Assembly: GCA_017577575.1 (NCBI GenBank)
Contig: PKRG01000001.1
Span: forward strand, 1 to 64,000
Direction of reading: 5' to 3'
DNA length: 64,000 bases
Origin: Acidimicrobiia bacterium
GTDB taxonomy: Bacteria; Actinomycetota; Acidimicrobiia; Spongiisociales; ZC4RG35
Shown one piece after another: positions 25,212 to 32,890 of this stretch. The notes under the pieces were generated by a model. That model saw only the letters and a list, made by a program, of their open reading frames with translations, was not told the origin of the DNA and made no database searches. The first letter of the stretch is position 1, and each line of letters opens with the position of its first letter. Both the position numbers and the translations under genes were made by a program.

Positions 25212-26300
25212 GTGGGCTTGACACCTCCGGACTATTCCGGGCGCGGCCTGGTGAACCTCGTCGCCGACCTCGAGCGCCGCCTCGCCGGACAGGCGCCGAT
25301 GCCGGGCCTCGCCGCCGACGACATACCCGACGCCGAAGGCTACGTCCTGGTCGTCTTCGACGGCCTCGGCTCCCACCAGCTCGCCCATCCCGCCGCCGCC
25401 GCTCTGGCCGCCTCCTGCGCCGGGGTGCTCACCGCCGGCTTTCCCACCACCACGACGACGTCGATGGCGACGCTCGTCACCGGCCTGCCGCCGGCGCGCC
25501 ACGGCGTGATCGGCCACATGCTCCACCTCCCCGGGGTGGCGGAGGTGGTGAACGTGCTCAAATGGGTGACCCCGGCCGGAGCCCCGGTCGAGCACGCCTA
25601 CTCGTCGGTGCTGCCGTTCCCCAACCTGTGGGAGCGGCTCTCGCGGGCGGGGGTGATCCCGGTGACGGTGCAACCGGGAGCCTTCATGGACTCCCCCCTG
25701 ACCCGCATGCTCTACCGGGGCTGCCGGTTCGAGGCGGCGTGGTCGGTCGACGAGCTGATCCGGGCGACCCTCGAGCTGGCCCGGCCCGGGAGGTTCGTGC
25801 TGACCTACTTCCCCAACGTCGACGTAGCCGCCCACATCGAAGGCCAGGGCGCCGACGGCTACGCCGAGGCGCTGGCTGCGGCCTCCCTCGTCTGGGACCG
25901 CCTGGCCCGCGCCCTCCCCAACTCGGTGGGCCTGGTGGGGACCGCCGATCACGGCCACCTCGACTACGACGACGACGCCAAGATCCTCGTACGCGACCGG
26001 GAGTTCGAGCCGCTCCGCTTCTTCGGGGACCCGCGGTCGGTCTACGTCTCCGGCCCCACGGAGCTCATCTCCCGCTTGGCGGCGGCCACCGGGGCGTCGA
26101 TGCACGAGGTCGACCAGATCCTGGAGTGGCTCGGGGGCCCGCCCACCCATCCCGATCTCGACGAGCGCCTCCCCGACCGGTTGCTGCTGGCTCCCGAAGG
26201 CCGCGTCCTGCTGCCCAAGCCGTTCGACAAGCGCCTGATCGGATACCACGGCGGGCTGGCCGCCGCCGAGATGGAGGTCCCGCTGCTCGTCAGGCGGTGA
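25212..26300 (+). CDS. Alkaline-phosphatase-superfamily phosphodiesterase/pyrophosphatase
   Basis: 362 residues of the type I phosphodiesterase (PF01663-like) fold. It has a metal-binding Asp50 in VVFDGLGSHQL, the threonine-rich nucleophile loop FPTTTTTSMATLVTG (about 78-91), then NVDVAAHIEG and TADHGHLDYDDD for the second metal. Enzymes of this type hydrolyse nucleotide pyrophosphates or phosphodiesters; the substrate is not predictable. No signal peptide is visible, so a cytoplasmic location is likely. GTG at 25212 was chosen. It is divergent from nuoA1 and converges with the DtxR-family gene with three bases between the stops. Confidence 0.85.
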   Translation: MGLTPPDYSGRGLVNLVADLERRLAGQAPMPGLAADDIPDAEGYVLVVFDGLGSHQLAHPAAAALAASCAGVLTAGFPTTTTTSMATLVTGLPPARHGVIGHMLHLPGVAEVVNVLKWVTPAGAPVEHAYSSVLPFPNLWERLSRAGVIPVTVQPGAFMDSPLTRMLYRGCRFEAAWSVDELIRATLELARPGRFVLTYFPNVDVAAHIEGQGADGYAEALAAASLVWDRLARALPNSVGLVGTADHGHLDYDDDAKILVRDREFEPLRFFGDPRSVYVSGPTELISRLAAATGASMHEVDQILEWLGGPPTHPDLDERLPDRLLLAPEGRVLLPKPFDKRLIGYHGGLAAAEMEVPLLVRR

Positions 26301-26303
26301 GTC

Positions 26304-26966
26304 TCATTTGACGACGTAGACCCGCTCGGCGATGAAGGGGCTCAACCCGACCGGCGATCCCCCGTCGACGCGCACGGTGACGATGCCGTCCGGCGTGCGG
26401 GCGACCAACTCGACCTCCGCTGCGGGCCGGATGCCGTTCTCGTCCAGGAAGGCCATGACCTCGGGGTCCAGCTCCAGCTCCTCGGAGATCCGCTCCACAC
26501 GCGACGTCCCCTCCATCGAAGAGATGGCCACCATGGGGGGAGGCAGGTACCCGGCTCCGGGGATCGGGTTCCCGTGAGGGCAGGTCTTGGGATCCCCGAG
26601 CTTCTCCCACATCGCCTTCTCCACGTCGTCGGAGATGACGTGCTCCCACACCTCGGCCTCGTGGTGGACCTTCACCCACGGCAGCCCCAGCACCTCGGAG
26701 AGGAACCGCTCGGCGAGGCGATGCCGGCGGACCACCACCTCGGCGAGGTGGCGGCCTTCTTCGGTGAGCCTCACCTCGTCGTCGACGATCACCAGCCCGT
26801 CCTCGGCCAGGCGGTGGACCATCTCGTTGACCGACGGGCGGGAGACGCCGAGCCAGTCGGCGATGCGGGCCTGGATCACGGGCAGCCCCGCTTCGGCCAG
26901 CTCGTAGATGGCGGCCGTGTACTCGCGGTGGGTGGTCCGGTAGTCGGTGGTCTGGGTCACTGGCAC
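26304..26966 (-). CDS. DtxR/MntR-family metal-dependent transcriptional regulator
   Basis: 220 residues. A winged helix at about 15-75 is followed by the dimerisation domain RHRLAERFLSEVLGLPW...EAEVWEHVIS and GDPKTCPHGNPIP, then a C-terminal SH3-like/FeoA domain. Where DtxR and IdeR use Met10 and Cys102, this protein has Glu15 and Glu104, followed by Glu107 and His108. Cys129 and His131 match the manganese sensors ScaR/SloR. The ligand set is therefore closer to Mn-type sensors, although the divergent neighbour is a ferric iron importer. GTG at 26966 is annotated. A TAGGAT box just upstream would fit a leaderless transcript starting at the next GTG, 26960. Confidence 0.9.
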   Translation of the reverse strand: MPVTQTTDYRTTHREYTAAIYELAEAGLPVIQARIADWLGVSRPSVNEMVHRLAEDGLVIVDDEVRLTEEGRHLAEVVVRRHRLAERFLSEVLGLPWVKVHHEAEVWEHVISDDVEKAMWEKLGDPKTCPHGNPIPGAGYLPPPMVAISSMEGTSRVERISEELELDPEVMAFLDENGIRPAAEVELVARTPDGIVTVRVDGGSPVGLSPFIAERVYVVK

Positions 26967-26999
26967 CGATCCTAGACCTCCGCCCCGGCCACCAGGGCC

Positions 27000-27019
27000 G
27001 GGTTAGGGACCCCTAACCC
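27000..27019. promoter_or_regulatory. Iron-box-like operator between the DtxR-family regulator and fbpA
   Basis: GGGTTAGGG and CCCTAACCC form a perfect nine-pair inverted repeat around AC, resembling the TTAGGTTAGG core of IdeR/DtxR operators. A further half-site GGTTAGG follows at 27024-27030. It is in the divergent spacer, 34 bases upstream of the regulator start and 75 bases upstream of fbpA, so both could be controlled by metal-bound regulator. Confidence 0.75.
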
Positions 27020-27035
27020 CGCCGGTTAGGCGAGT

Positions 27036-27062
27036 TTGCACTATCTGGATAGTGCTTATTAG
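27036..27062 (+). promoter_or_regulatory. fbpA promoter overlapping a second palindrome
   Basis: GCACTATC-TG-GATAGTGC (27038-27055) is a perfect eight-pair palindrome unlike the iron box next to it. TTGCAC (27036-27041) could be a -35 and TATTAG (27057-27062) a -10 with a short 15-base spacer, so the palindrome would fill the RNA polymerase site. This suggests a second repressor, or a second DNA motif for the same one. Confidence 0.55.
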
Positions 27063-27093
27063 CTTGACGCCGGTCGTAGGAAGGAAACCAACT

Positions 27094-28182
27094 GTGCGTC
27101 GTTTGACTGCCCTAGTTGCTGTGATCGCCCTCCTCGCCGCTTGCGGCGGAGACGGCGGCTCCACCACCACCGCGGCGACCGAGACCACCGGGGCCGATGC
27201 CACGGCACCGCCGGAGACGACCGCCGCCACCGAGACGACGACCGGGGAGGCGTCCACGGGGCCGCTGACCCTGTACTCGGGCCGCAACGAGAATTTCGTC
27301 CAGCCGGTGGTGGACGCATTCACCGAGGAGACCGGCATCGAAGTCGAGGTCCGGTACGCCGGGACCGGCGAGCTCGCCACCACGATCATGACCGAGGGCG
27401 ACGCCTCCCCCGCCGATGTCTTCTGGGCCCAGGACCCGGCGTTCATCGGCGGTCTCGCCAAGGCGGGCTACCTCGCCGAGCTGCCCGAGGACATCCTGTC
27501 GCTGGTCCCGGAGCGGTTCGCCGACGCCGACGGCCGCTGGGTGGGCATCACCGCCCGGGCCCGGGTCTTCGTGTACAACACCGAGCTCGTCGCCTCAGAC
27601 GAGCTGCCCGCCGACATCTGGGAGCTGACCGACCCGAAGTGGCACGGCCGCCTGGGGGTGGCGCCGACCAACGGCTCGTTCGTCGCCTTCGTGACGGGGA
27701 TGATCCTCTCCGAGGGCGAAGAGCGGACCCGGGAGTGGCTGGAGGGCCTCGCCGCCAACGAGCCGCAGATCTTCGACGGCAACGGCCCGATCGTCGACGC
27801 GGTCGTCGCCGGTGATCTCGACGCCGGCCTGGTCAACCACTACTACCTGCTCCAGCGCATCGCCGAGCTTGGGGAGGTGCCGGCCGCCAACCACTTCTTC
27901 TCCGACGGCGACCCCGGAGGCCTGGTGATGGCGACCGGTGCGGGCATCCTCGCCTCCAGCGACCAGCCGGAGGAGTCCGCCGAGCTGATCCGCTACCTCC
28001 TCACCGAGGAGTCCCAACGGCACTTCCTCGGCCTGTTCGAGTACCCGCTGGTGGAGGGAATCGGGACTCCCGAGGGCCAGCTGCCGCTCGATGAGCTGCC
28101 GACCCTGGACATCAGCCTCACCGACACGGCCGACACCCTCGACCCGGCCCTCGCCCTGATCGCGGAGTCCGGCTTGAGCTGA
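27094..28182 (+). CDS. fbpA: Ferric iron ABC transporter, substrate-binding lipoprotein (FbpA-like)
   Basis: 362 residues. The signal peptide ends in the lipobox LLAAC (Cys17), followed by a Thr/Glu/Ala-rich linker to about residue 60. The binding protein begins LTLYSGRNENF and has the adjacent tyrosines of ferric-binding proteins in VNHYYLLQRI, which coordinate Fe(III) directly. It is lipid-anchored on the outer face of the membrane. GTG at 27094 has AGGAAGGAAA upstream. Its stop overlaps the fbpB start (ATGA), and the promoter region carries an iron-box-like operator. Thiamine and phosphonate binders are related alternatives, but the Tyr pair favours iron. Confidence 0.88.
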   Translation: MRRLTALVAVIALLAACGGDGGSTTTAATETTGADATAPPETTAATETTTGEASTGPLTLYSGRNENFVQPVVDAFTEETGIEVEVRYAGTGELATTIMTEGDASPADVFWAQDPAFIGGLAKAGYLAELPEDILSLVPERFADADGRWVGITARARVFVYNTELVASDELPADIWELTDPKWHGRLGVAPTNGSFVAFVTGMILSEGEERTREWLEGLAANEPQIFDGNGPIVDAVVAGDLDAGLVNHYYLLQRIAELGEVPAANHFFSDGDPGGLVMATGAGILASSDQPEESAELIRYLLTEESQRHFLGLFEYPLVEGIGTPEGQLPLDELPTLDISLTDTADTLDPALALIAESGLS

Positions 28183-29801
28183 TGACCACCCTGGCCCCGC
28201 CCGCGGCCGAGACGACACCGGAGCCTTCCTCCCGCCGCCGGAGGAAGGCTCCTCTGCCGTTGTGGCTGCTGGCGGCTGCGGTCACCCTCCCTGCGCTCGT
28301 CCCCATCGCCTACCTGGTGTGGGCGGTGGTGAGGCCGGGAGGCTTCGACGCCGGCGGGATCCCGGCGAGCCGGCTCGTGGAGCTGTTCGGCTCCACGGCC
28401 CGGCTCGTGGTGGCGGTGACCCTGACGACGAGCGTGCTGGGGACGGCGACCGCCTGGCTCACCACCCGCACCGACCTGCGGGGGGCGCGGCTGTGGTCGA
28501 CGCTCCTCACCCTCCCGCTGGTGGTCCCCTCCTACGTGGGGGCGCTGGCGTTCCTGGGCCTGTCGGGCAACCAGGGCCTCCTCTCCCGGCTCCTGGCAGC
28601 GGTGGGGCTGGGGCCGCTGCCCGTCTTCTCGGGATTCTGGGCGGCCTGGGCGGCGCTCAGCCTGTGGAACTTCAGCTACGTGCACCTCCTCGCCGTGCCC
28701 GCCCTGCGGCGAATGGACCCGGCGCTGGAGGAGGCGGCGAGGGGACTGGGGGCATCGCGGTGGCGCACCTTCCTCACGGTGGTGCTCCCCCAGTTGCGCC
28801 CCGCCCTGCTCAGCGGCATGCTGCTCGTCGGCCTGTACGTGCTCTCCGATTTCGGGGCGGTGTCGCTCCTCCGCTACGAGACCTTCACCCGGGCCATCTA
28901 CACCCAGTTCCGCGGCCGCCTCGACGTGACGCCGGCGCTGTTCCTGTCGGGAGTGCTGGTCCTCGTGGCGTTGGTGGTGGTGTGGGCCGAGCAGCGTGCC
29001 CGGGGAAAGGCGGCGCTCTACTCGCACCGGCCGGCCCGAAAGCTCGCCCCCGCCCGGCTGCGGGGGTGGCGGCGGGTCGCCGCCTACGTCTTCTTGGGGA
29101 CGGCGGTCGCTTCCGCCCTCGTCCTTCCGCTCGTGACGCTCGGGTGGTGGGCCATACGCGGGCTGACGCTGGGCAGCCCCGTGGGCCCCGTGATCGGCGA
29201 CCTGGTCCGCTCGGCCTCGGTGTCCGCCGTGGCCGCCGTCATCACCGTCGCCGCCAGCGTGCCCGTGGCGGTCCTCACGGTGCGCCACGCCAGCCGGGCC
29301 ACCCGCATGCTCGAGTCGGTGGCGTGGTCGACCTATTCGCTCCCCCACCTCGCCGTGGGGCTCGGCTTCCTCGTGGTGGCATTGCGGTTCGTGCCCGCGG
29401 TGTACCAGTCGGTGTTCCTGCTCGTCGTCGCCTACATGGCGATGTTCCTTCCCCAGGCGATGTCCGCCGCGCAGACGGGCCTGCGCCAGGTCGGCCCCTC
29501 CCTCGAGGAGGCCAGCCGCAGCCTCGGCGTGGGGCCCTTCGGCACCCTGTGGCGGGTGACGCTGCCCCTCCTCGGCCGTTCCCTCCTCGCCGGGGGCGGG
29601 ATCGTGTTCCTGTCGACGATGAAGGAGCTGCCCGCCACCCTGCTCCTGCGCCCCACCGGTTTCGAGACACTCGCCGTCCACGTCTGGAGCGCTTCCAGCG
29701 AGCTCTTCTACACTGATGCCTCAGTGGCAGCCCTCGTTCTCGTGGCGATATCTGCCGTCCCCCTGTACCTGCTGGTGGCCCGCGACCTGCACCGGACATG
29801 A
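28182..29801 (+). CDS. fbpB: Ferric iron ABC transporter permease (FbpB-like, two fused permease domains)
   Basis: 539 residues with about 12 membrane helices in two homologous halves. Each half has an EAA loop for contact with the ATPase: EEAARGLGASRWRTFLTVVLP in the first and EEASRSLGVGPFGTLWRVTLP in the second. Fused double-length permeases are normal for FbpB/SfuB-type iron importers. The ATG shares a base with the fbpA stop, and its stop overlaps the fbpC start. Confidence 0.92.
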   Translation: MTTLAPPAAETTPEPSSRRRRKAPLPLWLLAAAVTLPALVPIAYLVWAVVRPGGFDAGGIPASRLVELFGSTARLVVAVTLTTSVLGTATAWLTTRTDLRGARLWSTLLTLPLVVPSYVGALAFLGLSGNQGLLSRLLAAVGLGPLPVFSGFWAAWAALSLWNFSYVHLLAVPALRRMDPALEEAARGLGASRWRTFLTVVLPQLRPALLSGMLLVGLYVLSDFGAVSLLRYETFTRAIYTQFRGRLDVTPALFLSGVLVLVALVVVWAEQRARGKAALYSHRPARKLAPARLRGWRRVAAYVFLGTAVASALVLPLVTLGWWAIRGLTLGSPVGPVIGDLVRSASVSAVAAVITVAASVPVAVLTVRHASRATRMLESVAWSTYSLPHLAVGLGFLVVALRFVPAVYQSVFLLVVAYMAMFLPQAMSAAQTGLRQVGPSLEEASRSLGVGPFGTLWRVTLPLLGRSLLAGGGIVFLSTMKELPATLLLRPTGFETLAVHVWSASSELFYTDASVAALVLVAISAVPLYLLVARDLHRT

Positions 29802-30868
29802 CCCACGACGAGTACACCCCGGCGATCCGAGCCCGCGACGTCGAGAAGCGATTCGGCGACACGGCCGCCCTGAGGGGCTTCCACCTCGACGTCCACCCGG
29901 GCCACATCCTCACCCTGCTCGGCCCGTCCGGCTCGGGCAAGACCACGGCCCTGCGTCTCATCGCCGGCTTCGACCGTGCCGACCGGGGGCGCATCGAGAT
30001 CGACGGGAAGGTGGTCTGTGACCGGGAGGTGTTCGTGCCGCCGGAGAAGCGGCGGGTGGGGATGGTGTTCCAGGACTACGCCCTGTTCCCGCATCTCACC
30101 GTGGCCCGCAACGTCGGCTACGGGGTGCGGAACGGCTCCCGGCGCCGCCGGGTCGCCGAGACGCTGGAGCTGGTGGGCCTGGCCGGCAAGGAAGACCGCA
30201 TGCCCCACGAGCTGTCGGGTGGCGAGCAGCAGCGGGTCGCCATCGCCCGGGCCCTCGCCCCCAAACCCGAGGTGATCCTCCTCGACGAGCCGTTCTCCAA
30301 CCTCGACGCCTCGCTGCGGTCCCGGGTCCGCACCGAGATCGCCTCCATTCTGCGGGAGGCGGGCACCACGGCGGTGTTCGTCACCCACGACCAGGAGGAG
30401 GCGCTTTCGATGAGCGACTTCGTGGCGGTGATGCGCGACGGGCGGGTGGTGCAGGCGGCCCGGCCCGCCGACCTCTACCAGAACCCCGCCGACGCCTGGG
30501 TGGCGGAGTTCTTGGGCGACGCCGACTTCGTCGACGGCGTCGCCAGCCGGGGCACCGTCTCGACCCCCGTCGGCTCGTTCCCGACCCGTCTCGAGGGCCC
30601 GGTGCGGGTGATGATCCGGCCCGAGGCCGTGTCCCTGCGACCCGACGCCGCCGGCAACGCCGTGGTCCGCGACCGCCAGTACTTCGGCCACGACCAGCTG
30701 GTGACCGTCGACCTGGCGAACGGAACCACCTTGAGGGCCAGGCTCGGGCCGTCGCCCTATCTGCAACCGGGCGATGTGGTCAGCGTGGCGGTGAGTGAGG
30801 TCTCGACGTTCCCGCTGACGGCTCAGGCCGCCGACGAGGCCCCCCAGCCCGTGCGGACCGACAGGTAG
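29798..30868 (+). CDS. fbpC: Ferric iron ABC transporter ATPase (FbpC-like)
   Basis: 356 residues. It has Walker A GPSGSGKTT, signature LSGGEQQRVAIARAL, Walker B VILLDEPFSNLD and the H-loop VFVTHDQEEALS, then a C-terminal TOBE regulatory domain from about residue 245. It powers the importer formed with the two upstream proteins. The last 46 bases overlap, in antisense, the 3-prime end of the small membrane protein gene on the other strand. Confidence 0.93.
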   Translation: MTHDEYTPAIRARDVEKRFGDTAALRGFHLDVHPGHILTLLGPSGSGKTTALRLIAGFDRADRGRIEIDGKVVCDREVFVPPEKRRVGMVFQDYALFPHLTVARNVGYGVRNGSRRRRVAETLELVGLAGKEDRMPHELSGGEQQRVAIARALAPKPEVILLDEPFSNLDASLRSRVRTEIASILREAGTTAVFVTHDQEEALSMSDFVAVMRDGRVVQAARPADLYQNPADAWVAEFLGDADFVDGVASRGTVSTPVGSFPTRLEGPVRVMIRPEAVSLRPDAAGNAVVRDRQYFGHDQLVTVDLANGTTLRARLGPSPYLQPGDVVSVAVSEVSTFPLTAQAADEAPQPVRTDR

Positions 30869-31191
30869 ACCAGCACGAAGAACCCGACCGCCAAGACGGT
30901 GTGGACCAGCTGGAAGCCGAGGGTGTGGTCGTTGGTCCACACGCTGTAGAGGGAGCGGACCCAGATCACCGCCGTCCACACGGCGAACAGGGTCAACACC
31001 CACCGCTCCAGCCCGCCGCCGGCTGCGAACAGCAGGACGAGCACCGCCACCAGGCCGATGAGGAGCGACCCCCCGATCCGCAGCCAGTTGGCGGCGTCCT
31101 GTTCGGCGGAGGTGAGGAGACGGATGCGGCCTCCCCAGCTGAGAAGTGTCCAGGCGGCGATGGCGATGGCGAGGACGGTGCGAGAGACCAT
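30823..31191 (-). CDS. Small four-helix membrane protein of unknown function
   Basis: 122 residues with four predicted membrane helices at about 5-20, 36-58, 64-80 and 92-112, connected by short loops, and no motif I recognise. ATG at 31191. It is divergent from mobA, and its 3-prime end overlaps the end of fbpC by 46 bases. The clean hydrophobic pattern supports a real gene. No function is proposed. Confidence 0.65.
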   Translation of the reverse strand: MVSRTVLAIAIAAWTLLSWGGRIRLLTSAEQDAANWLRIGGSLLIGLVAVLVLLFAAGGGLERWVLTLFAVWTAVIWVRSLYSVWTNDHTLGFQLVHTVLAVGFFVLVYLSVRTGWGASSAA

Positions 31192-31225
31192 GGCCAGCCG
31201 ATGGTAGAGGTGCGAGGATGATGCG

Positions 31226-31789
31226 ATGACCGGGGTGATCCTCGCCGGCGGGCGCAGCAGCCGGATGGGCTCGGACAAGGCCGGCCACGTGGTCGCCGGC
31301 CGCCCGATGATCGAATGGGTCGGTGCGGCGCTGGATGCCGTCTCCGATCGGGTCGTGGTGGCGGGACGGGACGATCCTGTCGCCGGTTACGCGCCGATCC
31401 CCGATCCCGGGCCCTCCCACCGTGGCCCGCTGGCCGGCGTCGTGGCGGCGCTGGAGGCCTTCGGGGACGCGGTCGTGGTGGTAGCCACCGACCAGCCGTG
31501 GGTGAGGGCCGAGACTCTGAGAGGGCTGATCGAGCGCATGGGGGATCTCCCGGTGGTGCCGGTCGACGGCGGCATCCGCCAGACGACGTGCGCCGTCTAT
31601 CCGCCCACCGTCGCCGCCGCCGCCCGCACCGAACTGGAAGAGGGCGGGTCGCTCCAGAGCCTGCTGGACGTCGTGGCCTTCCAGCAGGTGGTCGATTGGC
31701 GCGCCTGGGGCGAAGACGGCCGGTCGTGGTACTCGGTCGACACCCCCGAGGACGCCGCCGAGGGGTTGGCCCGCTTCGGCGCCCCGTAG
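31226..31789 (+). CDS. mobA: Molybdenum cofactor guanylyltransferase MobA
   Basis: 187 residues with the nucleotidyltransferase signature ILAGGRSSRMGSDKA (residues 5-19) and a metal-binding ATDQPWV. MobA attaches GMP to molybdopterin to make the dinucleotide cofactor. CTP-using relatives (MocA) share the fold; the short length and RSSRMGSDK pattern favour MobA. It faces moaA, and a molybdenum hydroxylase subunit lies at the left edge of the window, so Mo enzymes are in use. Confidence 0.85.
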   Translation: MTGVILAGGRSSRMGSDKAGHVVAGRPMIEWVGAALDAVSDRVVVAGRDDPVAGYAPIPDPGPSHRGPLAGVVAALEAFGDAVVVVATDQPWVRAETLRGLIERMGDLPVVPVDGGIRQTTCAVYPPTVAAAARTELEEGGSLQSLLDVVAFQQVVDWRAWGEDGRSWYSVDTPEDAAEGLARFGAP

Positions 31790-31799
31790 AGGAACGGGC

Positions 31800-31812
31800 G
31801 AGCCGCAGGCTC
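31800..31812. terminator. Small stem-loop between convergent mobA and moaA
   Basis: GAGCC-GCA-GGCTC is a perfect five-pair stem with a three-base loop in the 30-base space between convergent stops, flanked by GGGC and CCCC that could lengthen it. It could act in both directions; there is no T-run. Confidence 0.35.
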
Positions 31813-31819
31813 CCCTGCC

Positions 31820-32842
31820 CTATCCCCCGATGTAGGACATCTCCACCTTGGGCAGCCCCACGGTGTTGGAGGAGCGGATCTCCGAATAGCGGTCCGCCCG
31901 CGACGCCCACACGGCGTCGATGGTCTCGCCGATCTCCTCGTCGGAGGCGCCGGACCGGAGCAGCGCCCGCAGGTCGGTGCCCCGGGTGGCGAACAGGCAC
32001 GTGTACAGGGACCCCTCGGCCGAGAGCCGGGCCCGGGTGCAGGTGGCACAGAACGCCTGGGTGACCGAGGCGATGACGCCGATCTCTCCCGCTCCGTCCT
32101 TGTAGCGCCAGCGCTGGGCGACCTCTCCGACGTAGTTCGCCTCCACCGGCTCGATCGGGAAGACGGCATCGATGCGTTCGACGATCTCCTTGGCGGGGAC
32201 GACGTCGTCGAGGCGCCACCCGTTGGTGTTGCCGACGTCCATGTACTCGATGAAGCGGAGGATGTGGCCCGATCCCCGGAAGTGCTCGGCCATGTCCTCG
32301 ATGGAGCCGTCGTTGACCCCGCGTTTGACGACCATGTTCACCTTCACCGGGGTCAGCCCGGCGGCGGCTGCCGCCTCGATCCCCTCCAGCACCCGGGCGA
32401 CCGGGAAGCCGACGTCGTTCATGGCCATGAAGACCTCGTCGTCGAGGGAGTCGAGGCTGACGGTCACCCGGTCCAGGCCGGCTGCGGCGAGGGCCTCGGC
32501 CTTGCGGGCGAGCAGGGACCCGTTGGTGGTGAGCGTCAGGTCCTCCACCCCGGGGATCTCGGCCAGCATGGCGATGAGCTCCGTGATGCCCTTGCGGAGC
32601 AGCGGCTCGCCGCCCGTGAGCCGGATCTTCCTCACTCCCCGGTCGACGAAGATGCGGGCGAGGCGGGTGATCTCCTCGAAGGTGAGCAGCAGATCCCGGG
32701 AGAGGAACTGGTAGTCGCGCCCGAAGATCTCCTTCGGCATGCAGTAGGTGCAGCGGAAGTTGCACCGGTCGGTGACCGAGATGCGCAGGTCGCGCACCGG
32801 TCGCTGCAGCCGGTCGACGAGGACGAGCGGGATCTTCGTCAC
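31820..32842 (-). CDS. moaA: GTP 3',8-cyclase MoaA (radical SAM)
   Basis: 340 residues. The radical-SAM cluster is Cys27/31/34 (CNFRCTYC), followed by TGGEPLLR. The C-terminal cysteines FCATCTRARL...LYTC hold the second cluster that binds GTP. MoaA starts molybdopterin synthesis by converting GTP to 3',8-cyclo-dihydro-GTP with MoaC. GTG at 32842 gives the usual N-terminus (VTKIPLVLVDRLQRPVRDLR). An upstream GTG at 32878 would add 12 residues; neither has a good ribosome site. It follows the bactofilin-like gene by 48 bases. Confidence 0.93.
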   Translation of the reverse strand: MTKIPLVLVDRLQRPVRDLRISVTDRCNFRCTYCMPKEIFGRDYQFLSRDLLLTFEEITRLARIFVDRGVRKIRLTGGEPLLRKGITELIAMLAEIPGVEDLTLTTNGSLLARKAEALAAAGLDRVTVSLDSLDDEVFMAMNDVGFPVARVLEGIEAAAAAGLTPVKVNMVVKRGVNDGSIEDMAEHFRGSGHILRFIEYMDVGNTNGWRLDDVVPAKEIVERIDAVFPIEPVEANYVGEVAQRWRYKDGAGEIGVIASVTQAFCATCTRARLSAEGSLYTCLFATRGTDLRALLRSGASDEEIGETIDAVWASRADRYSEIRSSNTVGLPKVEMSYIGG

Positions 32843-32890
32843 GGACCCCAAACTACCGCCCGGCCGGGCCTTCGGCACGCCCCGGCGGGG

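Noticed and set aside
24246..26249. Continuous minus-strand frame of 667 codons ending as nuoB1
   Set aside because: Only the last 165 codons are nuoB. The rest lies antisense to the phosphodiesterase gene and in another frame of nuoA1; the start was set at GTG 24743.
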